Notes: a model not told the origin generated them from the letters alone. A DNA stretch of 64,000 nucleotides from Marinobacter sp. (GCA_018402255.1 JAGYIS010000006.1:49018-113017), one strand, 5' to 3'; shown: positions 26,802 to 37,676, counted from the stretch's first letter. Translations and numbers: made by a program.

Positions 26802-26840
26802 AAAAAGCCGGAGCGGTATAAACCTGCTCCGGCTTTTTTT
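26802..26840 (+). terminator. Terminator of the branched-chain amino-acid operon
   Basis: AAAAGCCGGAGC and GCTCCGGCTTTT form a stem followed by seven T residues. It also faces the stop of the convergent small lipoprotein gene at 26861. Confidence 0.92.
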
Positions 26841-26860
26841 CAGGCCAATATCAAGAAGCG

Positions 26861-27307
26861 TTACTTGATGCTCTTGATGGTGCCTTTGTAGCCTTCAACG
26901 GTTACGTCGATGGTTCCGAAGAAACCGTAGCCGTTCTGCTCAACGGTGTAACGCGGAGCGATGATCACGTCTGCACCGGACTCGGTAACAGCGTTGTAGG
27001 CAGCAGCAGACTTAACCTTGTCAACCAGGGCTGCACCACCAATCGGCAGAGGCAGAGCACCGCCGGAAGAGCCAACACCATAAGCTACGCCGTCAGCGTA
27101 CTTTTTGCTGTCGCCCAGAGTCAGCAGGCCGAACAGTTGGGTTACAGAAGCTTGACCAGTGATTTTCTCACCAACCTCGATGTCCGCCTTAACATCGCTA
27201 TGAACGGTGCCAGTCAGCGGCAGCGACGGAGCGCTAGTGTTGAGGGAGGAGCAACCAGTCATTGCGCCGGCCAGTACAAGTGTTGATGCGATAAGAACTT
27301 TTTTCAT
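26861..27307 (-). CDS. Small lipoprotein of unknown function
   Basis: A 148-residue predicted lipoprotein with the signal MKKVLIASTLVLAGAM and lipobox MTGC (Cys19). The mature part has a Gly-rich beta-type core (VAYGVGSSGGALPLPIGGAALVDKVKSAAAYNAVTESGADVIIAPRY), a pattern I recall from small gammaproteobacterial lipoproteins of unknown function. ATG at 27307 is chosen because the signal peptide starts there; the frame extends to 27382. It is divergent from the DUF3015 gene, and both are small exported proteins that may share a control region (27308-27597). Confidence 0.78.
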   Translation of the reverse strand: MKKVLIASTLVLAGAMTGCSSLNTSAPSLPLTGTVHSDVKADIEVGEKITGQASVTQLFGLLTLGDSKKYADGVAYGVGSSGGALPLPIGGAALVDKVKSAAAYNAVTESGADVIIAPRYTVEQNGYGFFGTIDVTVEGYKGTIKSIK

Positions 27308-27597
27308 TGTGATGTCTCCATGTATTTTTAATGCCTTCTTGGCGAGCGCCACTATACTGAACTGGCCTGTATATAACAACATAGAATAACTGCTCGTTTT
27401 TTATTCTAATTGTCTACTTATTAATCAAAAACCCTCCGTTATGGCCAACTTGCGTTATTGGAATATCGTCTATACTCAATTCAGCGGTCTCTAGCGCAGG
27501 GCTTTTCCCTTCCGGACCGTTTTCACCTAACCGGTCTACCCGTTCTGATGTTAGGTGTTTTGCGACGCAAGCAAAAAACCACATAAAGGAGTGGATA

Positions 27598-28062
27598 ATG
27601 AAAAAACTGATCGCAGGAGCAATTCTTCTTGGTGCTTCTTCTATGGCATTTGCCCAGCCAGGCTGTGGTGTAGGCGCCATGATCTGGGAGGGACAGTCTG
27701 GCATTGCGCCACATGTACTGGCCGCAACTACCAATGGAACCTTTGGCAACCAGACCTTCGGTATGACAACCGGTACCCTGGGTTGCCAGACCAACCAATC
27801 GGTTCAGTCGATGGCCATGTACATGGACAGCAACATTGATAAGGTAGCCCGTGACATGTCACGCGGTAATGGCGAAAACCTGGACACCCTGGCGGTGCTT
27901 CTGGGCGTTGATCAGGTAGACCGCGACTCTTTCCGCAAAGTCCTGCAAGACAACTTCGCCACTATCTTCCCGAACGCTGATACCACCTCTGGCGAGGCCG
28001 TTGATGCTATCGTATCTCTACTGGAGCAGAACGAGTCGCTGAGCAAGTACGTAGCGGCGTAA
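27598..28062 (+). CDS. DUF3015 family exported protein
   Basis: A 154-residue protein with the signal peptide MKKLIAGAILLGASSMAFA cleaved before QPGCGVGAMIWEGQ. The motif GCGVG, the later GTLGCQTN and the helical end (DNFATIFPNADTTSGEAVDAIVSLLEQN) match DUF3015, a family of small periplasmic proteins from proteobacteria with no known function. Two Cys in the mature part could form a disulfide. AAAGGAG precedes the ATG at good spacing. It lies 83 bases before the DUF4105 gene, and members of both families are often neighbours. Confidence 0.85.
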   Translation: MKKLIAGAILLGASSMAFAQPGCGVGAMIWEGQSGIAPHVLAATTNGTFGNQTFGMTTGTLGCQTNQSVQSMAMYMDSNIDKVARDMSRGNGENLDTLAVLLGVDQVDRDSFRKVLQDNFATIFPNADTTSGEAVDAIVSLLEQNESLSKYVAA

Positions 28063-28145
28063 TCGTTATTGAGTAACGGACATCACAAGCGCCATGGACG
28101 GCGCGCTATCGCTCTCCCAAATTTAACCGGACGTACACTATCCCT

Positions 28146-29522
28146 ATGGGCTACCCCTTGCGCACTGGGCAAGCCACACTTTGGCTTGCATGTTTTTTCG
28201 CAACGCAGGCAGCTTTCGCCGCCACACCCGAAAACCTTCATAGCCATCCCGTCTGGTTGACCCTTGGTCACTATCATCAAGATACGCTGGGCTCCGGATA
28301 CACCAGCCAGGCCGATGACCCGGCATTTTTTCTGAGCGAGCATGGCAAAACCTCCCCCCGCGACGAACTGGCGGCCACCCTTGAGGCGATACAGCAGCCT
28401 GGCGGCGGTAATGACCACGCCCGTTGCCGCTTCCCGGCCCGTGACGCCTGGCTACGTGAGCAACTGGATTTGCCCGACGCTCAGGTGGATTGCCCGGACT
28501 ACGACGAATGGTTTGAGGAGCTGAATACCGAAAAAGTCACGTTGGTGTTCGCGGCATCCTACCTGAACAGCCCCTCATCCATGTTCGGCCACACTTTTCT
28601 GCGCCTGGACCCGCCGCAGAACGATAGCGAAGCCGACCTGCTGCTGGCCAACACCATTTCGTATGCGGCAGATGCTGCCGAGCATGACAGCGAGCTGCTG
28701 TTTGCCTACCGGGGCATCTTTGGTGGTTACCCGGGCATTACCGCTATCCGCCCCTATTATGAAATGATCCGGCTGTACAACGACATCGAACATCGGGATC
28801 TCTGGGAATACACGCTGAATCTCAGTCAGCCGGAAGTCGACACCATGCTGGCTCACACCTGGGAAATCCAGGACAAGAATTTCGACTACTACTTTTTTGA
28901 CGAAAACTGCGCCTATCGGCTGCTGGCCCTGATCGACGCCGCCCGCCCGGGCACCAACCTACTGAACGAAGTCAGCACACACGCCATTCCATCCGACACC
29001 GTGCGCTGGGTACGAGACGCTGGCCTGGTGGAGCGTGTTCATTACCGGCCATCTGCGGCCACGGCCGTCAGCCACCGCCTGGATACCCTGCCCCGTGACC
29101 AACGGACCATCGCTGCCGCTATCGCAAGCGGCTACGTACAGGTGGACGGCCCGGAACTGCAGCAACTGACGGATCAGGAAAGGGCCTGGGTGCTGGACGC
29201 CACCTACGATTACGTTCGCTACCAGAGCGAAGCCAAAGGCTGGCCAAGAGAATTCGCAGCCCCGCTGTCGCACCAGCTGCTGGTGTCGCGCAGCGGAATA
29301 AAAGAGGCTCGCGACATGCCACCGGTTCCAGAGCCTGAGATTCGGGACGATCAGGGCCATGACACCTTCCGGGTGTCTCTCGGTTCCGGGCAACTGGCGC
29401 ATGAGGAATTCACCCAGCTAACATCTGCGCCCCGCCTACCACGACGTACTGGACCCACCCGCCGGCTACCGCTCAGGCGCCCAACTCCAGTTTCTGAGGC
29501 TGGACGCGCGCCTCTACCATGA
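28146..29522 (+). CDS. DUF4105 (Lnb N-terminal periplasmic domain) protein, main fragment (frameshifted)
   Basis: An exported protein with signal peptide MGYPLRTGQATLWLACFFATQAAFA. The DUF4105 region shows AASYLNSPSSMFGHTFLRLDPP and YYFFDENCAYRLLALIDAARPG; the His and Cys in these blocks are the likely catalytic residues of a papain-like/NlpC-type fold. About 430 residues are in frame. After ...LAHEEFTQLT the frame is lost by one extra T near 29431-29434 and stops at 29522. A missing C near 29597-29600 restores the original frame, which runs on to 30011. Corrected, the protein would have 621 residues with a C-terminal beta-barrel-like domain. It is probably a surface or periplasmic enzyme; substrate unknown. 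Confidence 0.8.
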   Translation: MGYPLRTGQATLWLACFFATQAAFAATPENLHSHPVWLTLGHYHQDTLGSGYTSQADDPAFFLSEHGKTSPRDELAATLEAIQQPGGGNDHARCRFPARDAWLREQLDLPDAQVDCPDYDEWFEELNTEKVTLVFAASYLNSPSSMFGHTFLRLDPPQNDSEADLLLANTISYAADAAEHDSELLFAYRGIFGGYPGITAIRPYYEMIRLYNDIEHRDLWEYTLNLSQPEVDTMLAHTWEIQDKNFDYYFFDENCAYRLLALIDAARPGTNLLNEVSTHAIPSDTVRWVRDAGLVERVHYRPSAATAVSHRLDTLPRDQRTIAAAIASGYVQVDGPELQQLTDQERAWVLDATYDYVRYQSEAKGWPREFAAPLSHQLLVSRSGIKEARDMPPVPEPEIRDDQGHDTFRVSLGSGQLAHEEFTQLTSAPRLPRRTGPTRRLPLRRPTPVSEAGRAPLP

Positions 29523-29654
29523 CAATCAGGAGCTCCAGGTGGAGCAGCTGGTCGGCGTAGAAATACGCTCACTGAGCCCCCGTAACCAGTTTTTTCACCC
29601 ACGTCATGGCAGGTCGGCTTTGGCGGTCGCCGCACCGACACCGGCACCGAACGC

Positions 29655-30011
29655 GTGTTCACACCCTACCTTGAGGGCGGTGCCGGCGGCAGCTGGCGCC
29701 TGGGCCAAAACAGCCAGGCCTTTGCCATTGCCACCGCCGACCTGGAAATCGACGACGACATCCGCCGCGGGCATGACTTTGCACCCGGCGCAGACCTTGG
29801 CCTGCTGCACCAGACCAACCGGTTCAGCCTGCTGGCTGGTGCCAAAACCAAAGCCTGGATCATCAGCAACCAACACCGGCAGGACCAGCTCTACGTCAAA
29901 GGCAACCTCCACATCGGCCGGGAATTCAGCGTGTTCGCCGAATTCACACGGGAAGACCACTTCGACAGGTACCAAAGCACATGGCAGGCTGGCATCCACG
30001 CGTACTTCTGA
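29655..30011 (+). CDS. DUF4105 protein, C-terminal fragment
   Basis: The last ~118 residues of the same protein in the restored frame (FTPYLEGGAGGSWRLGQ to YQSTWQAGIHAYF). The alternating aromatic/polar strands and the terminal Phe suggest an outer-membrane beta-barrel end. The segment between (29433-29600) encodes RPAYHDVLDPPAGYRSGAQL and more in the +1 frame, so the coding sequence is complete apart from the two indels. The internal ATG/GTG near 29655 is not a real start. Confidence 0.7.
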   Translation: MFTPYLEGGAGGSWRLGQNSQAFAIATADLEIDDDIRRGHDFAPGADLGLLHQTNRFSLLAGAKTKAWIISNQHRQDQLYVKGNLHIGREFSVFAEFTREDHFDRYQSTWQAGIHAYF

Positions 30012-30880
30012 GGCTCAGGTTCAGCTCGACCGTCACCACCCGCCAGCTTGCCCTGGCCGCACTCCTCTGTGCCGGGTTTCTGCAAACCGGCTGCAGCAGC
30101 CTGTTCTTCTACCCGGATAAAGTCAGCTACATCACCCCGGATCGACTGAACCTGGATTACGAAGACGTTTACCTCGAAACCAATGACGGCGAAACCCTCC
30201 ATGGCTGGTGGCTACCGGCCATGACAGACGAGCCCGCCAAAGCCACCGTCTATTACCTGCACGGCAACGCCCAGAACGTCAGCGCCCACATCCTCAACGT
30301 GGCCTGGCTTCCCGAGCAGGGCTACAACGTCTTCACCATCGACTACCGCGGCTACGGCCAGTCTACCGGCGCCCCGGACATAGAAGGCGCCTTGCACGAC
30401 GCCGAAACCGGCCTGCGCTGGCTGGCCGAGCGCCACCCGGAAGACAACCAACCACTGTTCCTGCTCGGCCAGAGTCTCGGCGGCGGCCTCGGCATCGCCC
30501 TGGCCAGCGAATGGGTGCAACGTGAAGAACAGCCGGCACTGAGCGGCGTCATCCTGGACGGCACCTTTTCCGGCTTCCGCCTGATCGCGCGCGAAAAACT
30601 CGGTGAATTCTGGCTCACCTGGCCTTTCCAGATCCCCCTCAGCTGGACCATACCCGACGAATACGAAGGGGTAGACAGAATCGCCGCCATCGCCCCGGTG
30701 CCCGTCAAAATCATCCACAGCGCCCGCGATGGCATTATCCCTTTCCACCACGGCATGCGGCTGCATGAGGCGGCGGAACAACCCAAAGATTTCCTGAGAA
30801 CCGACACGCCCCATGGCGCGACGTTTATCCTGCCGGCCTATCGGGAGGCGGTGCTGGAGTTTATGGAAGGGGAGCTTTAG
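29981..30880 (+). CDS. Alpha/beta hydrolase lipoprotein (BEM46/YheT-like)
   Basis: A 299-residue alpha/beta hydrolase anchored by a lipoprotein signal: QLALAALLCAGFLQTGC ends in the lipobox LQTGC (Cys38). The fold is shown by YYLHGNAQNVSAH (oxyanion region), FTIDYRGYGQSTG, the nucleophile elbow GQSLGG, an acid in HSARDGIIP and the catalytic His in TPHGATF. This is the family of bacterial BEM46/Abhd13-like esterases; the substrate is unknown. ATG at 29981 overlaps the end of the DUF4105 gene by 31 bases, so the two are cotranscribed; a later non-ATG start is possible. A terminator follows. Confidence 0.82.
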   Translation: MAGWHPRVLLRLRFSSTVTTRQLALAALLCAGFLQTGCSSLFFYPDKVSYITPDRLNLDYEDVYLETNDGETLHGWWLPAMTDEPAKATVYYLHGNAQNVSAHILNVAWLPEQGYNVFTIDYRGYGQSTGAPDIEGALHDAETGLRWLAERHPEDNQPLFLLGQSLGGGLGIALASEWVQREEQPALSGVILDGTFSGFRLIAREKLGEFWLTWPFQIPLSWTIPDEYEGVDRIAAIAPVPVKIIHSARDGIIPFHHGMRLHEAAEQPKDFLRTDTPHGATFILPAYREAVLEFMEGEL

Positions 30881-30890
30881 GCCCAGAAAC

Positions 30891-30920
30891 GAAAAAACCC
30901 GCCAAAAGGCGGGTTTTTCA
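30891..30920. terminator. Bidirectional terminator between hydrolase and pnp
   Basis: AAACCCGCC and GGCGGGTTT pair around AAAA, with A and T runs on either side, between the convergent hydrolase and pnp stops. Confidence 0.9.
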
Positions 30921-30936
30921 AGTCTGACTAAACGAA

Positions 30937-33057
30937 TCAGTCAGCGAAGTCAGTCGGCTGCTCGCCTTCCTTAACTTCCTTCATGGACAGCTTAACGCGG
31001 CCACGATTGTCGACATCCAGAACCTTAACCAGAACTTCCTGACCTTCGCTCAGCTCGTCAGTCACATTCTCGATACGGCGATCAGAGATCTGGGAGATGT
31101 GCACCAGACCGTCCTTGCCAGGCAGGATATTAACGAACGCACCAAACTCCACAATCCGCTCAACACGGCCTTTGTAGAGCGCGCCCACTTCAATCTCAGC
31201 AGTGATTTCCTTCACACGATTCACCGCAGCCTGAGCAGCGGCAGCATTATCGGCGTAGATCTTCACATTACCGTCGTCGTCCAGATCGATAGATGCACCG
31301 GTCTCGTCACAGATCGAACGGATCACAGAACCGCCCTTACCGATAACGTCACGGATCTTGTCCGGATGGATCTTGATGGTGGTGATGCTCGGTGCACGAT
31401 CAGACAGCTCGGCACGGGGCTCGGAGATCACCTTGTTCATCTCACCCAGAATGTGCAGACGTGCTGCGTGAGCCTGCTCAAGAGCCAGCTCCATGATCTC
31501 GTCAGTGATGCCGTTGATCTTGATATCCATCTGCAGAGCAGTGATGCCCTCTTTGGTACCGGCAACCTTGAAATCCATGTCGCCCAAGTGATCTTCGTCA
31601 CCCAGGATGTCGGTCAGGATCGCGAACTTCTCGCCTTCCTTGACCAGACCCATGGCGATACCGGCAACCGGTGCCTTGATCGGCACGCCAGCGTCCATCA
31701 GTGCCAGGCTGGAACCACACACCGACGCCATGGAGCTGGAGCCGTTGGATTCAGTAATCTCAGACACCGCACGAATGGCATACGGGAACTCTTCAATGGT
31801 CGGCATAACCGCCAACACGCCACGCTTGGCCAAGCGACCATGACCCACTTCACGACGACCCGGCGCGCCCACACGACCGGTTTCACCAACCGAATACGGA
31901 GGGAAGTTGTAGTGGAACAGGAACGGATCTTTACGCTCGCCTTCCAGTGCGTCGATGATCTGAACGTCACGGGTGGTGCCCAAGGTGGCCGTTACGATGG
32001 CCTGAGTTTCACCACGGGTGAACAGCGCAGAACCGTGAACAGAAGGCAGAATGCCCACTTCCACTTCGATCGGGCGTACAGTCTTGTTGTCGCGGCCGTC
32101 GATACGCGGCTTGCCGTCAATAACCTGCTGACGCACAACCGACTTCTCAACCTTGCCGAAGTACTTCTTGACCAGCTCTGCAGAAGGTTGACCTTCTTCT
32201 TCGCCAGCCAGCTTCTCAACGGCTTCCGTCTTGATCTCACCCAGGCGGGTGTAGCGAGCCATCTTGTCGCGAATGGCGTAGGCTTCTTCGATAGCGCTGC
32301 CAAACTCGGACTTGATGACGTTCAGCAGTTCAGTGTTCTCCTGCTCTGGCTGCCATTCCCAGCGCGGCTTGCCATTTTCGGCCGCGAATTCCTTGATGGC
32401 AGTTACCGCGGTCTGCATTTCCTGGTGAGCAAACAGCACGCCGCCCAGCATCTGGTCCTCGGACAGGCCTTTGGCTTCAGACTCAACCATCAGTACTGCG
32501 TCTTCGGTACCGGCAACAACCATATCCAGCAGGGAAGTTTGCAGTTCTTCGAAGGTCGGGTTCAGGAAGTAACCTTTTTCGTTGGTAAAACCAACGCGGG
32601 CTGCGCCGATCGGGCCGTCAAACGGGATACCGGAAATCGCCAGTGCGGCCGAAGCCGCCAGCATGGCTGCGATGTCTGGATCGTGGTTCTTGTTGGCAGA
32701 CATGACGGTCAGGACAACCTGAACTTCGTTCATGTACCCGTTCGGGAACAGCGGGCGAATCGGACGGTCAATCAGGCGTGACGTCAGCGTCTCTTTCTCG
32801 GACGGACGGCCTTCACGCTTGAAGAAACCACCGGGGATTTTGCCCGCAGCGTAGGTTTTTTCGAAGTAGTTGACGGTCAACGGGAAGAACGGCTGACCCG
32901 GCTTGGCTTCTTTGGCACCCACAACGGTACCCAGTACGGATGTGTCACCGGTCGTTACCAGAACAGAACCTGTCGCCTGACGGGCAACTCGGCCGGTTTC
33001 CAGAGTGAAGGTTTCGCCACCCATTTCAAACGTTTTCTTACGTGGTTGCAGATCCAC
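30937..33057 (-). CDS. pnp: Polyribonucleotide nucleotidyltransferase (PNPase)
   Basis: A 706-residue phosphorolytic 3'-5' exoribonuclease, a core member of the RNA degradosome that also makes RNA tails. Two RNase PH domains are visible ([20 protein letters not shown] at ~30 and [13 protein letters not shown]...[20 protein letters not shown] at ~325-380). These are followed by KH ([29 protein letters not shown]) and S1 ([34 protein letters not shown]) domains. The start is GTG at 33057 with AGGAG seven bases upstream. The 360-base leader after rpsO contains a long hairpin, as expected for autoregulation through RNase III in E. coli. Confidence 0.97.
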   Translation of the reverse strand: MDLQPRKKTFEMGGETFTLETGRVARQATGSVLVTTGDTSVLGTVVGAKEAKPGQPFFPLTVNYFEKTYAAGKIPGGFFKREGRPSEKETLTSRLIDRPIRPLFPNGYMNEVQVVLTVMSANKNHDPDIAAMLAASAALAISGIPFDGPIGAARVGFTNEKGYFLNPTFEELQTSLLDMVVAGTEDAVLMVESEAKGLSEDQMLGGVLFAHQEMQTAVTAIKEFAAENGKPRWEWQPEQENTELLNVIKSEFGSAIEEAYAIRDKMARYTRLGEIKTEAVEKLAGEEEGQPSAELVKKYFGKVEKSVVRQQVIDGKPRIDGRDNKTVRPIEVEVGILPSVHGSALFTRGETQAIVTATLGTTRDVQIIDALEGERKDPFLFHYNFPPYSVGETGRVGAPGRREVGHGRLAKRGVLAVMPTIEEFPYAIRAVSEITESNGSSSMASVCGSSLALMDAGVPIKAPVAGIAMGLVKEGEKFAILTDILGDEDHLGDMDFKVAGTKEGITALQMDIKINGITDEIMELALEQAHAARLHILGEMNKVISEPRAELSDRAPSITTIKIHPDKIRDVIGKGGSVIRSICDETGASIDLDDDGNVKIYADNAAAAQAAVNRVKEITAEIEVGALYKGRVERIVEFGAFVNILPGKDGLVHISQISDRRIENVTDELSEGQEVLVKVLDVDNRGRVKLSMKEVKEGEQPTDFAD

Positions 33058-33417
33058 TATTAACTCCTGCTATTCAACTGTTAATACAGGGCCGGATGAC
33101 CAATTCATCCGCACCCGGATTTCATCAACACCGCAGCAGCTTGATCTGTGAACCGAAAGCCAACCCGTCTGAAAGCTAACAGGCTGTTGCAAAACCCCGG
33201 TAAGGCGCGCAGCCATTGCTGCTGCACCCGGGCTTTTCAACAACCTGCTATCAATTTCAGCTTTCCATTACGACAGGGAAAATCCTTCGGTGTCACTGAC
33301 AAATCAACTGCAGCAAGTCGCTCTCTGGCTTCCCCAAACGGGCAAGCTCAGACAGCGGAAGAGAAGCGCGACTGAACCCGGGACATCCCGGGCCAGTCTT
33401 CAGGTCGTTAAACCGGA
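33058..33417 (-). other. rpsO-pnp intergenic leader region
   Basis: These 360 bases hold no gene on either strand. The content is the long hairpin at 33180-33247, the pnp ribosome site and otherwise unstructured sequence. A promoter for pnp may lie here but none was clear. Confidence 0.5.
33180..33247 (-). promoter_or_regulatory. Long hairpin in the pnp leader
   Basis: Arms 33180-33200 and 33227-33247 pair at 17 of 21 positions (CAGGnTGTTGnAAAnCCC is common to both). A smaller GCAGC/GCTGC hairpin lies in the loop. In the minus-strand transcript it falls between rpsO and pnp, where E. coli has the RNase III-cleaved autoregulatory stem. The arms also resemble CAGGCTGTTGAAAAAGCCCGG repeats found at element ends, so a repeat origin is possible. 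Confidence 0.5.
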
Positions 33418-33687
33418 TTAGCGACGCAGACCCAGACGCTTGATCAGCTCAAGGTAGCGGTCAGCGTTTTTACGCTTGAGGTAGTCCAGCAGCTTACGAC
33501 GCTGGTTTACCATCCGGATCAGGCCGCGGCGGGAATGGTGATCCTGCTTGTTGGCCTTGAAGTGATCCTGCAGCTTGTTGATGTTAGCGCTCAGCAGTGC
33601 CACCTGAACTTCAGGGGAACCGGTATCGCCATCAGCTTGCTGATAATCATTAACGATCTGTGCTTTCTCATTGGCAGAAAGTGCCAT
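33418..33687 (-). CDS. rpsO: 30S ribosomal protein S15
   Basis: An 89-residue small-subunit protein that binds 16S rRNA helices 20-22 and starts platform assembly. The sequence [74 protein letters not shown] is that of S15 throughout. The start at 33687 has GAGGTG eight bases upstream. It lies between truB and pnp, the standard order. In E. coli S15 represses its own translation; whether a pseudoknot exists here was not resolved. Confidence 0.98.
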   Translation of the reverse strand: MALSANEKAQIVNDYQQADGDTGSPEVQVALLSANINKLQDHFKANKQDHHSRRGLIRMVNQRRKLLDYLKRKNADRYLELIKRLGLRR

Positions 33688-33765
33688 ATTACACCTCATT
33701 GGTTGCGATGCTGATACATCCGGCCGAACCGCGCATCTCTACAGCCCGGCTACTCCACGGCGGTC

Positions 33766-34689
33766 TTACCCGCCGCTACTCTTTACCAGACGGCGCGGCA
33801 CCAGATTGGTGTCGTCGCCCTCGGGTACAGCTTCTACCAACCCAACGAAGGAATGATCGCCGTAAATACGCACGAACCCCTCAAAAGGCTGACCCGATAT
33901 TCTAACCGGTTGTCCGTTCAATATCGATACCAGCGGCGAGCCACCCAACCGGTGCTCCGGGAACATGGTCAGCGCGCTTTCTGGCGGCAATAACAGCCCG
34001 TCCAGACTCTCACCCTTTTCCCGCATGGCCTCCAGGGCATTGACATCATGGGCTTGCGACAGATCATAACCGGAAGCCATGGTTCGTCTAAGCGCAACGA
34101 CATGAGCGCCACATCCCAGAGCTTCACCGATATCCTCAACCAATGAGCGTATGTACGTACCTTTGGTGCAGGTAACAGCCATATCCAGCTCATTGTCGCG
34201 AATGGCCAGCAGCTTGAGCTCGTAGATGGTCACCGGGCGGGCAGGACGGTCGATCTCGATGCCTTGTCGGGCATACTCGTACAGAGGTTTCCCTTGATGC
34301 TTGAGTGCCGAATACATCGACGGAACCTGCTGAATGTCCCCGCGAAAGTTCTCAAGCACCGCCTCGACTTCGGCTTCAGTCAATGCCGGCACCGGCTTTT
34401 CTTCAACCACGCCACCTTCACTGTCACCGGTTTCTGTTCGCTCACCCAGGCGCGCCGTGGTGACATACGCTTTGTCACTGTCGAGCATCATCTGGGAAAA
34501 CTTGGTGGCTTCACCAAAGCACAGCGGCAGAACGCCGGTGGCAAGAGGGTCGAGCGCTCCGGTATGGCCGGCTTTCGCCGCACCATACAGGCGCTTGATC
34601 TGCTGAAGAATACCGTTGGACGTGACACCCTGGGGTTTGTCGATCACCAGAATGCCATTTACCTCACGACCTTTACGCCTGCGACTCAA
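33766..34689 (-). CDS. truB: tRNA pseudouridine(55) synthase
   Basis: A 307-residue enzyme making pseudouridine 55 in the T-loop of tRNAs. [14 protein letters not shown], the catalytic Asp motif [26 protein letters not shown] and [25 protein letters not shown] are diagnostic. The C-terminal PUA-like extension (~230-307) matches the bacterial form. The start is TTG at 34689, overlapping the rbfA stop in TTGA; the family's N-terminal MSRRRKGR supports it. Confidence 0.97.
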   Translation of the reverse strand: MSRRRKGREVNGILVIDKPQGVTSNGILQQIKRLYGAAKAGHTGALDPLATGVLPLCFGEATKFSQMMLDSDKAYVTTARLGERTETGDSEGGVVEEKPVPALTEAEVEAVLENFRGDIQQVPSMYSALKHQGKPLYEYARQGIEIDRPARPVTIYELKLLAIRDNELDMAVTCTKGTYIRSLVEDIGEALGCGAHVVALRRTMASGYDLSQAHDVNALEAMREKGESLDGLLLPPESALTMFPEHRLGGSPLVSILNGQPVRISGQPFEGFVRIYGDHSFVGLVEAVPEGDDTNLVPRRLVKSSGG

Positions 34690-35117
34690 GCGTCACGCTC
34701 CGGGTTGTCAGACACGGGATCGTCATTGTCTTCCCGGGGAACCGCCGGCTGATCACCGACGGCTTCACGAATCAGACGATCCATCTTGCGGCTTTGGTTG
34801 AGCAGGCTGTCGAAATGAAAGCGCAAGTGAGGCACCACCCGCAGTTTCATCGCGCGCCCGACCTGGCCACGCAAAAACCCCGAAGCCTTGTTCAGGGCCG
34901 ATAACGAGTCCTGGACGGCCGGAGACTGCTCGGTGAGTTCTTCGGTAGACAGCAACGATACGTAGATATCGGCGTAGCCCAGATCACGGCTCACCTTGAC
35001 AGCGTTCACCGTGACCATTCCAACGCGAGGATCTTTCACCTCACGCTGGATCAGCTGAGCCAATTCACGCTGCATCTGATCGCCTATGCGATCAATGCGA
35101 CTGAATTCCCGTGGCAT
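34686..35117 (-). CDS. rbfA: Ribosome-binding factor A
   Basis: A 143-residue factor that binds the 30S subunit near helix 1 during late maturation and cold adaptation. [31 protein letters not shown] and [21 protein letters not shown] are conserved family blocks of the KH-like fold. The acidic C-terminal tail ([18 protein letters not shown]) is variable in the family. Start ATG overlaps the infB stop by one base, so translation is coupled. Confidence 0.96.
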   Translation of the reverse strand: MPREFSRIDRIGDQMQRELAQLIQREVKDPRVGMVTVNAVKVSRDLGYADIYVSLLSTEELTEQSPAVQDSLSALNKASGFLRGQVGRAMKLRVVPHLRFHFDSLLNQSRKMDRLIREAVGDQPAVPREDNDDPVSDNPERDA

Positions 35118-37657
35118 CAGGCCCCCGTAGATTCGAGCTTACGTTCAACACGAACGCGATCAAACACTTCGATCTGGTCGCCCACTTTGACGTCATAGCC
35201 CTTAACACCGATACCACATTCCATACCGTTACGGACTTCCTGAACGTCATCCTTGAAGCGACGCAGAGATTCCAGCTCGCCTTCAAAGATCACCACGTTG
35301 TCACGCAGCACGCGGATAGGCTTGTTACGATATACGTTGCCCTCGGTCACCATACAGCCAGCCACCTGGCCAAACTTGGGTGAACGGAAGACGTCACGCA
35401 CATCGGCAACACCCAGAATATCTTCCCGGAACTCAGGCTTGAGCATGCCAGTCAGCGCAAACTTAACATCATCGATCAGGTTGTAGATGATGCTGTAGTA
35501 GCGCAAGTCCAGGCCTTCCTGCTCAACCAGACGCTTGGCTGCGTTATCTGCCCGAACGTTGAAACCAAAGATCACGGCATTGGTCGCCATGGCCAGACTG
35601 ATGTCGGTTTCGGCAATACCGCCGACACCGGACGAGATGATCTTGACCTGAACTTCGTCGTTGCCCAGATCCTGCAAGGCCTTGACGATAGCCTCAAGAG
35701 AACCACGCACGTCTGTCTTCAGTACAACGTTGAGGGTTTTAACCTCATCTTTGCCCATGTTCTCGAACATGTTTTCAAGCTTGGAAGCCTGCTGGCGCTG
35801 CAAGCGGTGCTCACGCTCGCGGGTTTGACGGAATTCAGCCAGCTCTTTCGCTTTCTTCTCGTCCGCCACGGCGTAGAACTCATCACCGGCATCCGGTGTA
35901 CCGTTCAGGCCAAGAATCTCAACCGGAATCGACGGGCCAGCCTCTTTAACCTGCTTGCCAGCCTCGTCCGTCATGGCGCGCACTTTACCGAAGAAAGAGC
36001 CGGCAACCACCATGTCACCCTGGCGCAGGGTACCGTTCTGAACCAGCACGGTCGCCACAGAACCACGGCCGCGCTCGAGGCTTGACTCAACAACGACGCC
36101 CTTGGCAGAGGCATCTGGCGAAGCCTCAAGCTCGAGCACTTCGGCTTGCAGCAGGATGGCCTCGAGTAAGTCATCGATACCAGAACCGGTGTGTGCAGAG
36201 ACGGGAATGAACTGAACGTCACCGCCCCAGTCTTCCGGAATCACATCCAGCGCCGACAATTCGTTTTTGATCCGATCCGGATCAGCTTCTTCCTTGTCCA
36301 TCTTGTTGATGGCAACGACCAGGGGAACACCGGCCGACTTGGCGTGCTGTACTGCTTCCTTGGTTTGCGGCATAACACCGTCGTCTGCGGCCACAACCAG
36401 GATGACGATGTCGGTGCACTGGGCACCACGGGCACGCATGGCGGTAAAGGCCGCGTGGCCCGGGGTATCCAGGAAAGACACCATGCCGTGATCGGTTTCT
36501 ACGTGGTAGGCGCCGATGTGCTGGGTAATACCACCGGATTCACCTGCAGCCACTTTGGTGCGACGAATGTAATCCAGCAGCGAGGTCTTACCATGGTCAA
36601 CGTGACCCATCACACTGACCACAGGCGCACGCTTGATCTTCTCTTTACCTTCGTGCTGTACAGAGATGTTGCTCAGCACTTCTTCTTCAAGGGCATCGTC
36701 GCTGACCGCTCTGGGCTTGTGACCCAGCTCTTCGGTAACGAGCATCGCTGTTTCCTGGTCCAGCGGCTGATTGATGGTGGCCATAACACCCATTCCCATC
36801 AATGTTTTAATCACATCAGCGGCTTTGACCGCCATGCGCTGGGCAAGATCACCAACGGTGATCACTTCAGGTATCTGTACTTCTCTAACCATGGGCTTGG
36901 TTGGCCTCTCAAAAGCGTGACGCTTTTCTTTCGGTTTCTTTTTAGCCCGCAGCTGCTTACGAGGACCGCTATCGTCGTCTTCCTCAGAAATCACCAGTGG
37001 TTCGTCAACCGGACGGCTGCGAGGGCCGCGATGGCCAGCCTGTTTCTTCTTTGGCTTGCCTTCTTCGATATCATCTCCGCGCTCGCGTACCTTCTCTTTC
37101 TTTTTCTTTGGCTTACGATCCCGGCCTTCATCCTCAGGCGGAGGCATGGGAATATCCTCCGGCGCTGTTGCCAGCTCGGGTTCAGGCGCTTTCGTGGCAG
37201 CTGCGGGAGCTTCAGCTGTCGCTGCCTGCTCTGCTGACGGCGCCTCTGTCTGCTGCTCTGCCGTTACTTTCGGTGCTTCTTCGACCACCGGAGTTTCAGC
37301 AACCGGCTGCGCAGCTACGTCTTCCAGCTTTTGCACTTCCGCCTCGGCTTCGGCCTCAGGCTGCACTTCCGCACGCTTGATGTAGGTGCGACGCTTACGC
37401 ACTTCCACATTCACGGTCTTGGCCTTACCGGCCTTCAGCGTGGTTGTCGTTTTACGCTTGAGCGTAATCTTCTGCGGCTCAGCCCCGGCTTCACCGTGGT
37501 TCTTTCTCAGATACGCCAGCAACTGCTGCTTCTCATCGCTGGTGACAGCATCGTTTTCGCTGCGAGCTTTAAGGCCCGCCTCTACGATCTGCTTCAGCAA
37601 ACGATCCACGGGAGCGCCTACATCTGCGGCCAGTTGTTTTACCGTTACATCAGCCAT
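35117..37657 (-). CDS. infB: Translation initiation factor IF-2
   Basis: An 846-residue GTPase that places fMet-tRNA on the 30S subunit. The N-terminal IF2N domain ([23 protein letters not shown]) is followed by a long Ala/Glu/Lys/Pro-rich linker (~60-280). The G domain has [32 protein letters not shown] and [10 protein letters not shown], followed by the C-terminal beta-barrels. The start MADVTVKQ at 37657 has a GAGGAG site; 12 extra residues would begin at 37693 inside nusA. It is cotranscribed with nusA, 19 bases downstream of its stop. Confidence 0.98.
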   Translation of the reverse strand: MADVTVKQLAADVGAPVDRLLKQIVEAGLKARSENDAVTSDEKQQLLAYLRKNHGEAGAEPQKITLKRKTTTTLKAGKAKTVNVEVRKRRTYIKRAEVQPEAEAEAEVQKLEDVAAQPVAETPVVEEAPKVTAEQQTEAPSAEQAATAEAPAAATKAPEPELATAPEDIPMPPPEDEGRDRKPKKKKEKVRERGDDIEEGKPKKKQAGHRGPRSRPVDEPLVISEEDDDSGPRKQLRAKKKPKEKRHAFERPTKPMVREVQIPEVITVGDLAQRMAVKAADVIKTLMGMGVMATINQPLDQETAMLVTEELGHKPRAVSDDALEEEVLSNISVQHEGKEKIKRAPVVSVMGHVDHGKTSLLDYIRRTKVAAGESGGITQHIGAYHVETDHGMVSFLDTPGHAAFTAMRARGAQCTDIVILVVAADDGVMPQTKEAVQHAKSAGVPLVVAINKMDKEEADPDRIKNELSALDVIPEDWGGDVQFIPVSAHTGSGIDDLLEAILLQAEVLELEASPDASAKGVVVESSLERGRGSVATVLVQNGTLRQGDMVVAGSFFGKVRAMTDEAGKQVKEAGPSIPVEILGLNGTPDAGDEFYAVADEKKAKELAEFRQTREREHRLQRQQASKLENMFENMGKDEVKTLNVVLKTDVRGSLEAIVKALQDLGNDEVQVKIISSGVGGIAETDISLAMATNAVIFGFNVRADNAAKRLVEQEGLDLRYYSIIYNLIDDVKFALTGMLKPEFREDILGVADVRDVFRSPKFGQVAGCMVTEGNVYRNKPIRVLRDNVVIFEGELESLRRFKDDVQEVRNGMECGIGVKGYDVKVGDQIEVFDRVRVERKLESTGA

Positions 37658-37676
37658 ACTGGTCTCCTCTCCCGAA

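Noticed and set aside
31099..32781. A 560-codon frame opposite pnp
   Set aside because: It is antisense to pnp, with composition typical of a reverse-strand shadow and no start signal.
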